Shown here: positions 63,750 to 64,000 of the stretch, one piece after another
Numbering within the stretch: the first letter of the stretch is position 1
Layout: each line of letters opens with the position of its first letter
NCBI GenBank assembly: GCA_018697195.1
Contig: CM031871.1
Span: forward strand, 249,909 to 313,908
Reading direction: 5' to 3'
Source of the DNA: Certhia americana
Lineage: Eukaryota > Chordata > Aves > Passeriformes > Certhiidae
Length of the DNA: 64,000 bases
Notes under the pieces: generated by a model
What the model was told of the DNA's origin: nothing
The model's database searches: none
Seen by the model: only the letters and a program-made list of their open reading frames with translations
Translations under genes and position numbers: made by a program

Positions 63750-63870
63750 GACTGCTAGTCCTGAAAAGAAACAAGAGATGGAAAAAACAGTTGTGGAGGA
63801 AGAGACGAAGGAAGAGAAAATTGAGCTGAAATCAATCACTGCTGATGGAGAGACCCCACCTGCTACTAAG
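63750..63870 (+). CDS. CACNA1C: CACNA1C exon 17 (II-III loop)
   Basis: The 121-nt exon has one base closing Arg, then 40 codons: [40 protein letters not shown]. This is cytosolic II-III loop, highly charged and probably largely unstructured. It aligns with mammalian [12 protein letters not shown]...[20 protein letters not shown], with a variable middle ([10 protein letters not shown]). The homologous loop in skeletal CaV1.1 contacts the ryanodine receptor; in CaV1.2 that coupling is not mechanical. A second in-phase acceptor AG lies 9 nt inside the exon. The donor AAG|gtaagg falls between codons. Confidence 0.97.
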
Positions 63871-63998
63871 GTAAGGTCTGCTGGCAGCCAGCACTCTCTG
63901 TGCAGTGATGGCATGAACAGCCTGGGTTTCTAAGGGGAATGAAAACTGTCTGCCTTATCTGATAAAGGCTTTAATGCTTCTCCTTCCATTTCTGTCAG
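63871..63998 (+). other. CACNA1C: Intron 17 (128 nt, probably complete)
   Basis: Very short intron. It begins gtaagg and ends CTTCTCCTTCCATTTCTGTCAG at 63998, a strong acceptor. Confidence 0.8.
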
Positions 63999-64000
63999 AT
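63999..64000 (+). CDS. CACNA1C: Probable first two bases of CACNA1C exon 18 (cut by window end)
   Basis: After the strong acceptor ending at 63998 the window closes with AT. Exon 17 ends in phase 0 and the mammalian protein continues ATK|INMDDL, whose Ile codon begins AT. Two bases alone are not proof; the acceptor, phase and expected residue agree. Confidence 0.7.

Overview
The window is a piece of a vertebrate protein-coding gene, almost certainly from a bird. It covers the middle of CACNA1C, which encodes the pore-forming alpha-1C subunit of the L-type calcium channel CaV1.2, on the + strand. Twelve exons can be placed by translation and by GT-AG boundaries with consistent reading phase. 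They run from the two alternative IS6 exons (8A, 8) to exon 17, and the last two bases look like the start of exon 18. Exon numbers follow the human gene. The avian assignment rests on degraded CR1 LINE copies with typical avian 3' ends and on the rather compact introns. CACNA1C is preferred over CACNA1D because of the I-II linker ([32 protein letters not shown]) and KSNVFYW before IIS1.

Layout: 1-14802 is the 3' part of intron 7. Exons 8A (14803-14906) and 8 (15287-15390) are a mutually exclusive pair. Exon 9 (21358-21530) holds the beta-subunit-binding AID helix. An 18-kb intron follows, then the 75-nt cassette exon 9* (39561-39635), exon 10 (41607-41697), a 27-nt micro-exon 11 (50687-50713), exon 12 (52634-52794, IIS1), exon 13 (53589-53814, IIS2-IIS4), exon 14 (59656-59863, IIS5 and pore start), exon 15 (60677-60797, domain II selectivity filter and IIS6), exon 16 (62597-62711, end of IIS6 and start of the II-III loop) and exon 17 (63750-63870, II-III loop). 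Spliced together they give one continuous reading frame through the I-II linker, domain II and the start of the II-III loop.

The rest is intron. It holds two sense CR1 LINE fragments (about 2.6-3.25 kb and 42.5-43.4 kb), an antisense CR1 piece with endonuclease-domain coding sequence (43.7-44.0 kb), a short CR1 tail (5.7 kb), a few probable ancient L2/MIR-like remnants, and simple repeats. I found no independent second gene, tRNA, rRNA or CRISPR array.

The best observations concern splicing. Exon 9* is flanked by two UGCAUG (RBFOX) motifs. The 8A/8 pair is protected by immediate stop codons if both or neither exon is used. Intron 15 has a textbook U12-type (minor spliceosome) donor and a plausible U12 branch site. 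I saw nothing that qualifies as an undescribed biological system.
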